This document shows, in pieces, positions 49,352 through 57,138 of a DNA stretch of 64,000 nt; position 1 is the first letter of the stretch, and each line of letters begins with the position of its first letter. A program made the translations under genes and the position numbers. Below the pieces are notes generated by a model. That model saw only the letters and a program-made list of their open reading frames with translations, did no database searches and was not told the DNA's origin. This DNA is from Actinomycetospora succinea (GTDB lineage: Bacteria > Actinomycetota > Actinomycetes > Mycobacteriales > Pseudonocardiaceae): contig NZ_SNYO01000002.1 of NCBI RefSeq assembly GCF_004363095.1, positions 916,350 to 980,349 of the forward strand, read 5' to 3'.

Positions 49352-50092
49352 TCAGGAGATGCGGGCCGCCGGCCCGTCGTCCTCGCGCCGCAGGGCCGGA
49401 CGCGGGGACAGGACCGTGGTACCCGGCGGGGTGGGGCGCACATGCCTCGCGAGCCCACGCAGATGTCCGGCGAAGCCACCGGGCGCACGCCCCTCGGTGC
49501 GCGCGCTGGTGACGACGGGCTGCGTGCGGTCGCGGACGACGTGGTGCCCGCCCCGGTCCAGGCGCTCGACGAGGGCGACGTCCTCGCCGGTCGCCAGCGC
49601 CGGGAACCCCCCGACGGCCCGGTAGACGCCCGCCGCGACCCCCAGGCTCGCGCCGTGGACGTGGCGGTGCGGGTCCCCGGCCTCGTAGCTCGCGCGGTAA
49701 CGGGCGGGCACCGCGCCGGGCAGCCCGCGCCAGTCGAGGACCTCGACCGTGCCGACCCACGCGTCGGCGCCCGCGTCCAGCTGGGCGACGAGCCAGCCCG
49801 GCGGCACCACCGAGTCGGCGTCGGTCGTGGCGAGCCAGTCGATGCTCCCGAGCAGGGCGGACGCGCCCGCCGCCCGCGCCCGCCCGACGTTGCGCGCCGC
49901 CACCGGCAGCACCTCGACGCCATGGGCCCGCGCCACCTCCGCGGTGCGGTCGGTGCACGCGTCGGCGACGACGAGCACCCGCACCCGCGCCCGGTCGGCG
50001 ACCGCCGCGGCGGCGTGCCGCAGCCCGGCGAGGCAGTCGGCGAGCAGGTCCTCCTCGTCGTGGGCGGGGACGACGACACCGACAGCGATCAC
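49352..50092 (-). CDS. Family 2 glycosyltransferase
   Basis: A 246-residue GT-A fold enzyme. The nucleotide-sugar motifs are visible: VVVPAHDEEDLL near residue 5, VVADACTDRT near 40, the DxD-type TTDADSVVPPGWL near 88 and the acceptor-region GGFPALATGEDVALVER near 165. It lacks membrane helices. Last gene of a four-gene operon (acyl-CoA dehydrogenase-like, PIG-L deacetylase, methyltransferase, glycosyltransferase), each start overlapping the previous stop by four bases (here 50089-50092). Confidence 0.9.
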   Translation of the reverse strand: MIAVGVVVPAHDEEDLLADCLAGLRHAAAAVADRARVRVLVVADACTDRTAEVARAHGVEVLPVAARNVGRARAAGASALLGSIDWLATTDADSVVPPGWLVAQLDAGADAWVGTVEVLDWRGLPGAVPARYRASYEAGDPHRHVHGASLGVAAGVYRAVGGFPALATGEDVALVERLDRGGHHVVRDRTQPVVTSARTEGRAPGGFAGHLRGLARHVRPTPPGTTVLSPRPALRREDDGPAARIS

Positions 50093-50694
50093 CGGAGACC
50101 CGTCTCCTCGGCGACCGACCGGGCCTCCGACGCCCGCGCGTACACCTCGAGGCGGAAGTCGGCCTCGTCGTGGCGGACGGTGCGGGCGAGCGCGGTGCGC
50201 GCGGCCAGCTCGTCGTGCACCCCCGCGCCCTCGACGGGGTACTCGGGCGCCTCGCGCAGCCAGTGCACGGCGAGCAGGTGGCCGCCCGGGCGCAGGCACG
50301 CCTCGACCGCGTCCCAGAACGCCGCACGGTCGTCGGCGTCGAGGTAGTAGACGACCTCGGAGGCGACGACCAGGTCGAACGTCCCGTCCGGCGTGCTCCC
50401 GGGCAGCGCGCCCTGCTCGACGCGCGCGTGCGGGTGGTCGGCCAGCCGCTCCCCGGTGGTCTCGACGGCCCGAGCCGCCGGGTCCCAGCAGACGAGCTCG
50501 TCGCAGCGCGGCGCCAGCGCCACCGACAGCGCGCCGCCCGCGCAACCGGGTTCGAAGGCGCGCTCGTAGCGCGGGCGGGGCAGGGCGGCGAGGACGACGG
50601 CGCGCTTGCGCTCCTCGTACCAGCCGCGCTCGATGCCCCAGGGGTCGGCGTCGGCGGCGTAGAGGCCGTCGAAGTACTCGGACGACAGGCTCAC
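50089..50694 (-). CDS. NodS-like SAM-dependent methyltransferase
   Basis: A 201-residue methyltransferase of the NodS type. It begins YFDGLYAADADPWGIERGWY, a segment common in these enzymes, with motif I FEPGCAGGALSVALA near residue 45 and a motif IV region VVASEVVYYLDADD near 105. NodS methylates the amino group of a deacetylated sugar after NodB action, so its pairing with a PIG-L deacetylase and a glycosyltransferase is suggestive. Third gene of the operon. Confidence 0.88.
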   Translation of the reverse strand: MSLSSEYFDGLYAADADPWGIERGWYEERKRAVVLAALPRPRYERAFEPGCAGGALSVALAPRCDELVCWDPAARAVETTGERLADHPHARVEQGALPGSTPDGTFDLVVASEVVYYLDADDRAAFWDAVEACLRPGGHLLAVHWLREAPEYPVEGAGVHDELAARTALARTVRHDEADFRLEVYARASEARSVAEETGLR

Positions 50695-51431
50695 CGCGGC
50701 CCCCAGAGGATCTCGGTGTCGCGCCGGAACCGCGCGAGGACGGGCGGGGTCAGGACGGCCGCGTCGCGCGGGTCGTCGGACAGCGGCGCGACCTGGGTGG
50801 TGAAGTGCTCGATCGCCGCGGCCTTCGCGTTGACCGCGGTGGCCGGCAGCCGCACGCGCCGGGCGCCGTCGAACGACACGTCGCCCGGCTGCGCCCAGTG
50901 CCAGAGCCAGACGGCGTAGCGCCAGCAGGCGACGCCCACCCGCTCGGCCGCCGTGCCGGCGCCGGCCGCGGTGGCGTCGTGGTCGGGGTGCCCGTCGCCG
51001 AGCACCGGCGCGACCACGGTGTCGTCGGGGCGCAGGATCGCGGCGACCCCGTCGGCGACGTCGTCGGCGGCCACCGCGCCGTCGGGGAGCCGGAGCCGGT
51101 CGACGGCTGCCTCGATCCCGAGCGCTGCCAGCGCCGCCCGGCGCTCCTCGGCCCGGCGGTCGACGAGCGCGCGCGGGGTCAGCGTCGGGGAGTCGGGGTG
51201 CGAACCCTCGCCGTCGGTGACCGCGACGACCGCGACCTCGGTCCCCTCCGCGGCCCAGACCGCGAGGGTCCCGCCGACGCCGAGCACCTCGTCGTCGGGG
51301 TGCGGGGCGACCACGACGACCCGGCCCGGCGGGCGGATGACCGCCGGCTCCCGGCTCGGCACCGCCCCCAGACCGCCCGGGCCCCACCACGCGTCCTCGG
51401 ACGTCCCGGCGCCCTTCAGCGACGGGCTCAC
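50691..51431 (-). CDS. PIG-L/LmbE-family N-deacetylase
   Basis: A 246-residue zinc deacetylase. Zinc and catalytic motifs are PHPDDE near residue 43 and GDGHPDHDAT near 147. Family members remove N-acetyl groups from GlcNAc-linked substrates such as mycothiol precursors, lipid-linked sugars and antibiotics. An N-terminal tail of about 30 residues precedes the domain. GTG overlaps the stop of the dehydrogenase-like gene (51428-51431). This is not MshB by context. Confidence 0.9.
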   Translation of the reverse strand: MSPSLKGAGTSEDAWWGPGGLGAVPSREPAVIRPPGRVVVVAPHPDDEVLGVGGTLAVWAAEGTEVAVVAVTDGEGSHPDSPTLTPRALVDRRAEERRAALAALGIEAAVDRLRLPDGAVAADDVADGVAAILRPDDTVVAPVLGDGHPDHDATAAGAGTAAERVGVACWRYAVWLWHWAQPGDVSFDGARRVRLPATAVNAKAAAIEHFTTQVAPLSDDPRDAAVLTPPVLARFRRDTEILWGPR

Positions 51432-52357
51432 GACAGCGGGTCCGTGTCGTCGCCGGCCAGCGCGCCCAGCGTGGCGAGGTCGCGCTCGGCGTGGCTCTGG
51501 CGGACGTAGACCTCGAGGTCGGCGACGCGCCGGGCGTGGTCGGCGTCGCGGGCGACGGGCGCGGGCCCGAGCGCGCGCCCGGTCCGGGTCAGCGCGCTGT
51601 CCACCGCCGCCTCGACGACCGCGCGGACGCGCAGGGCCCGCCGGCGCGCGTTCTCCTCGTGCCCCGGCCCGTCCAGCGCCGCCGCCGCGTCCAGGAGCAG
51701 CGAGCGCGCGGCGGCGAGGTCGGCGTCGACGGCTCCGAGGTGGGCGAGGCCGTGGTCGTCGAGGCGTCCCTGGCGGCACGCCTTGCGCAGCGGCGCGGCG
51801 ACCCCGACCGCCCCGCCGAACCACGCGGCGGCCACGGCGATGGCGCCGTGCCAGAACCCCGGCCGCTCGAGGTACGCGCCCGGCGCGCCGATCTCGGTCG
51901 CCGGGACGTCGTCCAGGTCGACGGTCGCGGCGGCGCTGCCGCGCATCCCCAGCGCCTGCCACTCGCCCGCGTGCACGGTGATCCCGGCGTCGGCGAGGTC
52001 GATCGCGAACAGGCGCCGGCCCTCGACGGTGACCAGCGCGTGCGTGCACGGACCGGCGGCCCCCGAGCAGAACGGCTTGCGGCCGGTCAGGCGCCCGCCC
52101 TTCTCCACCAGCGCGTCGGGGCCCGACTCCGCGGCCCACACGCCCCAGCACGAGCCGGGCGACGGCGCGGGCCCGCCGAGCTCGTGGAGGATCGTCGTGG
52201 CGTCGAGGTGGGCCTCGGCGAGGCGCGCGGCGTCGAGGTCCTCGGTCGCGGCGGCCGCGAGCACCGCGAAGTTGTGGCGCGTGCGGCCCTCGCCCCGCGG
52301 TGCCGGCGTGGTGCGGAACCGGGCCAGGGCAGGCCGGACCGCGTCGAGTGGGGTCAT
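51428..52357 (-). CDS. Acyl-CoA dehydrogenase-like protein (shortened)
   Basis: A 309-residue protein resembling the middle and C-terminal domains of acyl-CoA dehydrogenases (GRLTGRKPFCSGAAGPCTHA near residue 88, WQALGMRGSAAATVDLDDV near 132). It is 70-90 residues shorter than usual and I see no canonical catalytic Glu motif, so it may be an FAD-binding desaturase-like or oxygenase-like variant. Leading gene of the operon with PIG-L deacetylase, methyltransferase and glycosyltransferase. The ATG at 52357 has an AGGAGAG site. Confidence 0.82.
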   Translation of the reverse strand: MTPLDAVRPALARFRTTPAPRGEGRTRHNFAVLAAAATEDLDAARLAEAHLDATTILHELGGPAPSPGSCWGVWAAESGPDALVEKGGRLTGRKPFCSGAAGPCTHALVTVEGRRLFAIDLADAGITVHAGEWQALGMRGSAAATVDLDDVPATEIGAPGAYLERPGFWHGAIAVAAAWFGGAVGVAAPLRKACRQGRLDDHGLAHLGAVDADLAAARSLLLDAAAALDGPGHEENARRRALRVRAVVEAAVDSALTRTGRALGPAPVARDADHARRVADLEVYVRQSHAERDLATLGALAGDDTDPLS

Positions 52358-52507
52358 CGCTCTCCTGCGGGGCACGGGTGGGTGCTGCCCGCCACGGCGA
52401 CGCCACGGGGCGAGGGCTGTACCCCGGGGCGGAGTCGGGAACGACTCGGCGGACCGGCTCGGACTACCCGGCGTCCTCCGGGCTCACCCGTGATCCACGA
52501 GGCACTG

Positions 52508-53845
52508 CTACGGCGAGAACGCGCGCTCGATCTGCGCGGCGACCGACACCAGGCGCGCGTCCTGGTCCGGCCCGACGACGCACTGGACCGCGAGCGGGAG
52601 CCCCAGGTCCGACCGGGTCACCGGCACCACGGCGGCCGGGATGCCCGCGTGGTTCCAGGGCGGCGTGTGGGCGTACTGCCGTGCCTGCCCGAGCATGGTG
52701 GTCAGGCCGCGCCGGCCGTCCCAGTGCCCCACGGGGACCGCGGGGCCCCGGGCGGGCGGGGTGAGCAGCACGTCGACGCCGAGGTCGGCGAGCACCCGGT
52801 GCCCGAACGCCTCGCCCTGCCGGCGCGCCCGGACCACGGCGGCGTCCGGGACCCGCCGCCCGATCCGCGCGACCTCGGCGGTGCGGGCCTCGAGCAGCGA
52901 CGGGTCGTCGACGTCCGCGGCGGCGCCGGCGATGCCGTGCAGCATGCGGGCGACGAACCCGGCGGGCGCCGCGCCGTAGCGCACCCGGACGTCGCGCACC
53001 TGGTGGCCGAGGCCCGCGAGGACGTCGGCGGCCCGGCGGACCGCGGCCTCGAGCTCCGGGTCCAGCGGCAGGGCCGGGGTGGCGGGCGACGCGAGGTCGA
53101 CGCCGATCCGCAGCGGCGGCGGGTCCTGTTCGGCGGCGGCCGCGAGCGGGGTCGCGAAGTCGCCGAGGAGGTCGAGGTAGGTCGCGGAGTCGGCGACGCG
53201 GCGCGTCAGGCAGCCCTGCACCGAGAGCCCGTTCCACCCGCCGCCGGGCGTCCGGCCCGCGCCGGGCTTGATCCCGACGAGCCCGCAGCACGACGCCGGG
53301 ATGCGGATGGAGCCGCCGCCGTCGCTGGCCGTCGCGATCCCCACCGCGCCGCCCGCGACCGCGGCCGCCGACCCGCCCGACGAGCCGCCGGAGGTCCGGC
53401 CCGGGTCGATCGGGTTGCACGTCACGCCGAAGCGCGCGGACTCGGTGAACCCGTGGATCGCGAGCTCGGGCAGCGTCGTCCGGCCGACGGGCACCATGCC
53501 GGCGGCTCTGATCATCGTCACGACCGGCCCGTCCGCCCGGGCCGGGGTGGTGCGCGCGCGGGAGCCCCAGGACGTCACGTGCCCGGCGGCGTCGAGGTCG
53601 TCCTTGACCGCGATCGGCACCCCGAGCAGCGGGCCGTCCTCGCCGGCCGCGCGGCGCCGGTCGGCCTCCTGCGCCGCGGCGTGGGCCCCGTCGGCGTCGA
53701 GCGCGGCGAACGCGTTGACCCGCGCGTCGAGCTCCCGGGCCGCCTCCAGCGTCGCCGCGGCGAGGTCGACGGCGCTGACCTGGCCGTCGCGCATCGCGGC
53801 GGCCTGGGCGAGCGGGGACTGGCTGACCAGGGCGGCGGCGTCCAC
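52508..53845 (-). CDS. Amidase signature-family enzyme
   Basis: A 445-residue amidase. Lys in VPIAVKDDLD near 77, the Ser loop GGSSGGSAAAVAGG near 150 and the nucleophile segment DGGGSIRIPASCCG near 172 give a complete catalytic triad. Length is usual for a free-standing amidase, unlike the shorter one at 4902. It lies 11 bp downstream of a TetR gene on the same strand and so is likely in its operon. It may hydrolyse an amide related to the RidA-type protein encoded divergently. Confidence 0.92.
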   Translation of the reverse strand: MDAAALVSQSPLAQAAAMRDGQVSAVDLAAATLEAARELDARVNAFAALDADGAHAAAQEADRRRAAGEDGPLLGVPIAVKDDLDAAGHVTSWGSRARTTPARADGPVVTMIRAAGMVPVGRTTLPELAIHGFTESARFGVTCNPIDPGRTSGGSSGGSAAAVAGGAVGIATASDGGGSIRIPASCCGLVGIKPGAGRTPGGGWNGLSVQGCLTRRVADSATYLDLLGDFATPLAAAAEQDPPPLRIGVDLASPATPALPLDPELEAAVRRAADVLAGLGHQVRDVRVRYGAAPAGFVARMLHGIAGAAADVDDPSLLEARTAEVARIGRRVPDAAVVRARRQGEAFGHRVLADLGVDVLLTPPARGPAVPVGHWDGRRGLTTMLGQARQYAHTPPWNHAGIPAAVVPVTRSDLGLPLAVQCVVGPDQDARLVSVAAQIERAFSP

Positions 53846-53856
53846 GGAACCGGACG

Positions 53857-54459
53857 CTAGCCCCAGCCGGCGCGGACCGACGCCGCGCACCGTCCGGGGT
53901 CGTCGCCGGCCGCGCTGAAGATCGCCGTCAGGAGGGCGGGCACGTGCTCGTCGAGGGCCTCGCGGGGCAGCACGCCGGAGATCACGAGCAGCAGCAGCCC
54001 GTGCCCCGAGGCCCACTGGCGGGTGGCGACGGCGGCGGGGTCGACGTCGCGGAAGCGCCCGGCCTCGAGCGCCCGGCCGGCCGCCGCCACGAGCACCCCG
54101 AACGCCGCGCCCGCCGACTCGGGGTCGGGCAGGTCCGCGGCGGCGTCGAACATGGCGCGGTAGAGCGCCGGGTGCTCGATCGCGTTCGCGGCGTACGCGG
54201 CGCCGAGGGCCGCGAGGTCGCGCACCGGGTCGTCGGTCGCCGCCACGTCCGCCAGGCGGCGGGCCAGGCGCGCGAACCCCTCCTGGCGGACCGCGCCCCA
54301 CAGGCCCGTCATCCCGTCGAAGTGCGTGTAGACGGCCATCGTCGACGTCCCGACGCGCGTCGCGAGCGCCCGCAGCGTCACCGGCTCGCGGGCGACGAGC
54401 ATCGCGGCCGCCTGCTCGATGAGGGCGGTGCGCACGGCGGGATCGGGCGGTCGGGGCAC
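53857..54459 (-). CDS. TetR-family regulator (probable local repressor)
   Basis: A 200-residue regulator with the HTH at about 28-50 (TLRALATRVGTSTMAVYTHF) and a TetR_C_33-like C-terminal domain (YRAMFDAAADLPDPESAGAA). GTG start. First gene of a TetR-amidase transcript, divergent from the RidA-like gene across a region with two CATAAC/GCTAT operators. Confidence 0.88.
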   Translation of the reverse strand: MPRPPDPAVRTALIEQAAAMLVAREPVTLRALATRVGTSTMAVYTHFDGMTGLWGAVRQEGFARLARRLADVAATDDPVRDLAALGAAYAANAIEHPALYRAMFDAAADLPDPESAGAAFGVLVAAAGRALEAGRFRDVDPAAVATRQWASGHGLLLLVISGVLPREALDEHVPALLTAIFSAAGDDPGRCAASVRAGWG

Positions 54460-54472
54460 TTGTGCAGTGTGG

Positions 54473-54511
54473 CATAACGCTGCTATACATTGCGAGACAT
54501 AACAGCGCTAT
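54473..54511. promoter_or_regulatory. Two related operator-like sites in the TetR/RidA divergent region
   Basis: CATAACGCTGCTATA (54473-54487) and CATAACAGCGCTATC (54498-54512) share CATAAC and GCTAT half-sites and are 25 bp apart. They fill most of the 69-bp region between the TetR gene and the RidA-like gene. Confidence 0.5.
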
Positions 54512-54528
54512 CCCACCCGGAGGACACC

Positions 54529-54933
54529 ATGACCGTCGAGCTGCTCAACCCGGCCGGCCTGCCCGCCCCCGACGTCTACCGCCAGGTCGCGGTCGCGACG
54601 GGCACGCGGACGGTGTTCGTGTCCGGCCAGGTCGCCCGCACTGCCGACGGCACGCCCGTCGGCCCGGGCGACCTCGCCGCCCAGACCGAGCAGGCGTACC
54701 GCAACGTCGCGACCGCGCTCGAGGCCGTCGGCGCGACGCTGCACGACGTCGCGAAGATGACCGTCTACGTCGTGGACCTGACCCCGGAGAAGATGGGCGG
54801 CTTCGGCGAGGGCGCCATGCGGGCCGCCATGGCTCTCGGCCAGGTCACGCCGGCCATCACGCTCGTCGGGGTCACCGCGCTCGGGGAGCCCGACCTGCTC
54901 GTCGAGGTCGAGGCGACGGCCGTGCTCCCCTGA
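54529..54933 (+). CDS. RidA-family protein lacking the deaminase arginine
   Basis: A 134-residue YjgF/Rid-fold protein (VYRQVAVATGTRTVFVSGQV near the start, AYRNVATALEAVGATLHDVA near 65). Enamine/imine deaminases need an Arg in the C-terminal PAR-S segment; here the sequence is PAITLVGV, so classical RidA activity is unlikely, placing it in another Rid branch. ATG 54529 has a GGAGGACACC site. Divergent from TetR-amidase; 4 bp before the convergent hydrolase end. Confidence 0.87.
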   Translation: MTVELLNPAGLPAPDVYRQVAVATGTRTVFVSGQVARTADGTPVGPGDLAAQTEQAYRNVATALEAVGATLHDVAKMTVYVVDLTPEKMGGFGEGAMRAAMALGQVTPAITLVGVTALGEPDLLVEVEATAVLP

Positions 54934-54937
54934 GGAG

Positions 54938-55771
54938 TCAGCCGAGGAAGTCGAGCAGGGCCTCGTTGAACTGCTGCGCGTGGGTGGCGTTGAAGCCGTG
55001 CGGGCCGCCCTCGACCACGACGGTCCGGCTGTCCTTCACGGCCTCGGCGGTCCGCTTGCCGGAGACCTCGAACGGCACGATCGCGTCCGAGTCCCCGTGG
55101 ATCACCAGCGTCGGGACGTCGATCCTCGCGAGGTCGTCGCGGAAGTCGGTGTAGCTGAAGGCCCGGATGCACTCCAGCGTGCCCTTCGGCGAGGCGAACT
55201 CGGCGATCTCGCGGTGGTAGAGCCGCGAGGGCTCGCTGATGAGGTCGGAGCGGCCGCCGGCGGTGAAGAAGTTCGTGACGAACCCGTCGAGGAACGCGAC
55301 GCGATCGCCGGTGACGCCGTCGAGGAAGCCCTGGATCGTCGCGTCGTCGAGACCGCCGTCGGGGTTGTCGTCGGTCTGGTAGAGGTACGGCGGCACGGCG
55401 CCGGCGAAGACGGCCTGCGCGACGCGCTCGCTGCCGAAGCGGCCGAGGTAGCGCGCGACCTCGCCGCCGCCCATCGAGAAGCCGACGAGCGTGGCGTCGC
55501 GCAGGTCGAGGTGGCGCAGCAGGGCGTCGAGGTCGGCGGCGAAGGTATCGTAGTCGTAGCCGGACCACGGCTGCGACGACGACCCGAACCCGCGGCGGTC
55601 GTAGGTGACGACGCGGTGGCCGGCGTCGACGAGGGCCGGGACCTGCTTCTCCCAGGAGCGACCGGACAGCGGCCACCCGTGGATCAGCACGACCGGACGC
55701 CCGGCGCCGTGGTCCTCGTAGTAGAGGTCCACCGGGCTGCCGTTCTCGTTCCCGACGGTGAGGGTCGGCAT
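54938..55771 (-). CDS. Alpha/beta hydrolase, non-haem haloperoxidase-like
   Basis: A 277-residue hydrolase. VVLIHGWPLSGRSWEKQVPA near residue 28, YDRRGFGSSSQPW near 57, the nucleophile elbow GFSMGGGEVARY near 97, the acid in IHGDSDAIVPF near 227 and His in GGPHGFNATH near 257 are typical of bacterial chloroperoxidase/esterase enzymes. It is divergent from an NmrA-like gene with a CATCGTGCACGATG palindrome between. Confidence 0.92.
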   Translation of the reverse strand: MPTLTVGNENGSPVDLYYEDHGAGRPVVLIHGWPLSGRSWEKQVPALVDAGHRVVTYDRRGFGSSSQPWSGYDYDTFAADLDALLRHLDLRDATLVGFSMGGGEVARYLGRFGSERVAQAVFAGAVPPYLYQTDDNPDGGLDDATIQGFLDGVTGDRVAFLDGFVTNFFTAGGRSDLISEPSRLYHREIAEFASPKGTLECIRAFSYTDFRDDLARIDVPTLVIHGDSDAIVPFEVSGKRTAEAVKDSRTVVVEGGPHGFNATHAQQFNEALLDFLG

Positions 55772-55784
55772 CAGGACTCCCTTT

Positions 55785-55798
55785 CATCGTGCACGATG
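55785..55798. promoter_or_regulatory. Perfect 14-bp palindrome between hydrolase and NmrA-like gene
   Basis: CATCGTGCACGATG lies 14 bp upstream of the hydrolase start and about 52 bp upstream of the NmrA-like GTG. It is a good operator candidate for a MarR- or TetR-type regulator; none is adjacent. Confidence 0.5.
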
Positions 55799-55849
55799 TA
55801 ATCGCTCACGACCTAACTCCTTCGGAGTCCCCCCGTCAAGGTCGTATCG

Positions 55850-56746
55850 GTGTCGGACCCCTCCGTCACCCTCGCGGACATGAACATCGCGATCACCACG
55901 CCACGGGGTCACGTCGGTGCCCACGTCCTGCGGATCCTGGTCCAGGCCGGGGTGCGGCCGCGGGTGCTGATGCGCGATCCCGACGTGCTCGACCCGGTCT
56001 GGCGCGATCACGTCGACGCCGTGCGCTGCGACCAGGACGACGGCGACGCGGTCGTCGCGGCCACCCGCGGGGTCGAGGCGCTGTTCTGGGTGAGCCCGAC
56101 GGTGCACGGCGGCGACCCGGTCGAGGCCCACGCGCGGCTCGGCGGGCACGTCGCGCGGGCGGTCGCGGAGAACGGGATCGCGCGCACGGTCTTCCAGTCG
56201 AGCATCGGGGCGGAGAAGCGCCACGGCGCCGGCGAGATCGACGGGCTCGCCCGCGTCGAGGAGGCGCTGGACGCCACCGGCGCCGCGGCGCTGCACCTGC
56301 GGTGCGCCTACTTCTTCACCAACCTCGAGCTCGACCTCGACGGGGTGCGCGAGGGCGTCCTGCGGACCGCGTGGCCCCTCGACGCCCCGATGCCGTGGGT
56401 CGACCCGCGCGACATCGCCGAGGTCGCCGCGGCACGCCTGCTCGCGCCGTGGACGGTCGGCGGGGTGCAGGCCGTGCACGGGCCGCGGGACCTCACGTTC
56501 ACCGACGTCGCGGAGGTGCTCTCCTCGGTGCTCGGGCGTCCGGTGCGCGCGGTGGAGGTGACCGACGACGACGTGCGCGCCGGCCTGGCGTCGATCGGGC
56601 TCGGCGCCCCGGCGGTGGAGGCGATCGTCGGCATGGCGGCGGGGCTGCGGTCCGGCTTCGTCGCGGAGCAGCCACGCACCGAGCTCACCACCACGCCGAG
56701 CACCCTCGCCGGCTGGGCCGAGGCCCACCTGCGCCCGCTGGCCTGA
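55850..56746 (+). CDS. NmrA/SDR-like NAD(P)-binding protein
   Basis: A 298-residue protein of the atypical SDR (NmrA, QOR2-like) group. The nucleotide loop is altered: TTPRGHVGAHV near 17 stands for the usual GxxGxxG. Later segments GVEALFWVSPTV near 78 and FQSSIGAEKRHG near 118 are typical. Likely a quinone or nucleotide-binding sensor or reductase. GTG 55850 is taken; ATG 55880 (MNIAITTPRG) is an alternative that begins at the first strand. Confidence 0.82.
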   Translation: MSDPSVTLADMNIAITTPRGHVGAHVLRILVQAGVRPRVLMRDPDVLDPVWRDHVDAVRCDQDDGDAVVAATRGVEALFWVSPTVHGGDPVEAHARLGGHVARAVAENGIARTVFQSSIGAEKRHGAGEIDGLARVEEALDATGAAALHLRCAYFFTNLELDLDGVREGVLRTAWPLDAPMPWVDPRDIAEVAAARLLAPWTVGGVQAVHGPRDLTFTDVAEVLSSVLGRPVRAVEVTDDDVRAGLASIGLGAPAVEAIVGMAAGLRSGFVAEQPRTELTTTPSTLAGWAEAHLRPLA

Positions 56747-56957
56747 TCACCGGTGGATCTCCCGGCGATCGCCGGCCGATCACCGAGCGGCCGCCGGGCC
56801 GCTCGTCCGGCGTGCTCGACCACCCGCCGCGCGGACGAAGCCGCCTGATCGATCAGGTTCTCAGGGTGGGAGCAGCGACCCTCGTCGCCGCGTTGACTGA
56901 GGGACAGCCCCGCTCGGGTCGCACTCGGCCCGGGCCATCTCAGAGGAAGGGGCAGGC

Positions 56958-57125
56958 ATGATCAAGAACTCGGAACTGGCCCTCATCCCGGACTCCGCCC
57001 TGGCCATGCTCGAGCTGCCGGCGACCTCGCCGGCCCCCGCTCCGCGGCCGTCCACCGGACGCCCGGCGGGCACGGCCCGCACCGCCGACCGGCGCCCCGT
57101 GCGCCGCCCGGAGCGGGCTCGCTAG
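56958..57125 (+). CDS. Small basic hypothetical protein
   Basis: A 55-residue protein: MIKNSELALIPDSALAMLEL, then a Pro/Ala/Arg-rich basic tail (RPAGTARTADRRPVRRPERA). The GAGGAAGGGGCAGGC stretch before the ATG is one of the best ribosome binding sites in the window, which argues for a real gene. Function unknown; the tail could bind nucleic acid or a membrane. It lies between the NmrA-like gene and the convergent secreted nuclease. Confidence 0.55.
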   Translation: MIKNSELALIPDSALAMLELPATSPAPAPRPSTGRPAGTARTADRRPVRRPERAR

Positions 57126-57138
57126 CGACCCTCGCCGG

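Noticed and set aside
50691..51431. MshB of mycothiol biosynthesis
   Set aside because: The PIG-L motifs are general, and the operon partners do not match the mycothiol pathway, whose genes are usually scattered.
54529..54933. Canonical RidA enamine deaminase
   Set aside because: The C-terminal catalytic arginine is replaced by Ile in PAITLVGV.
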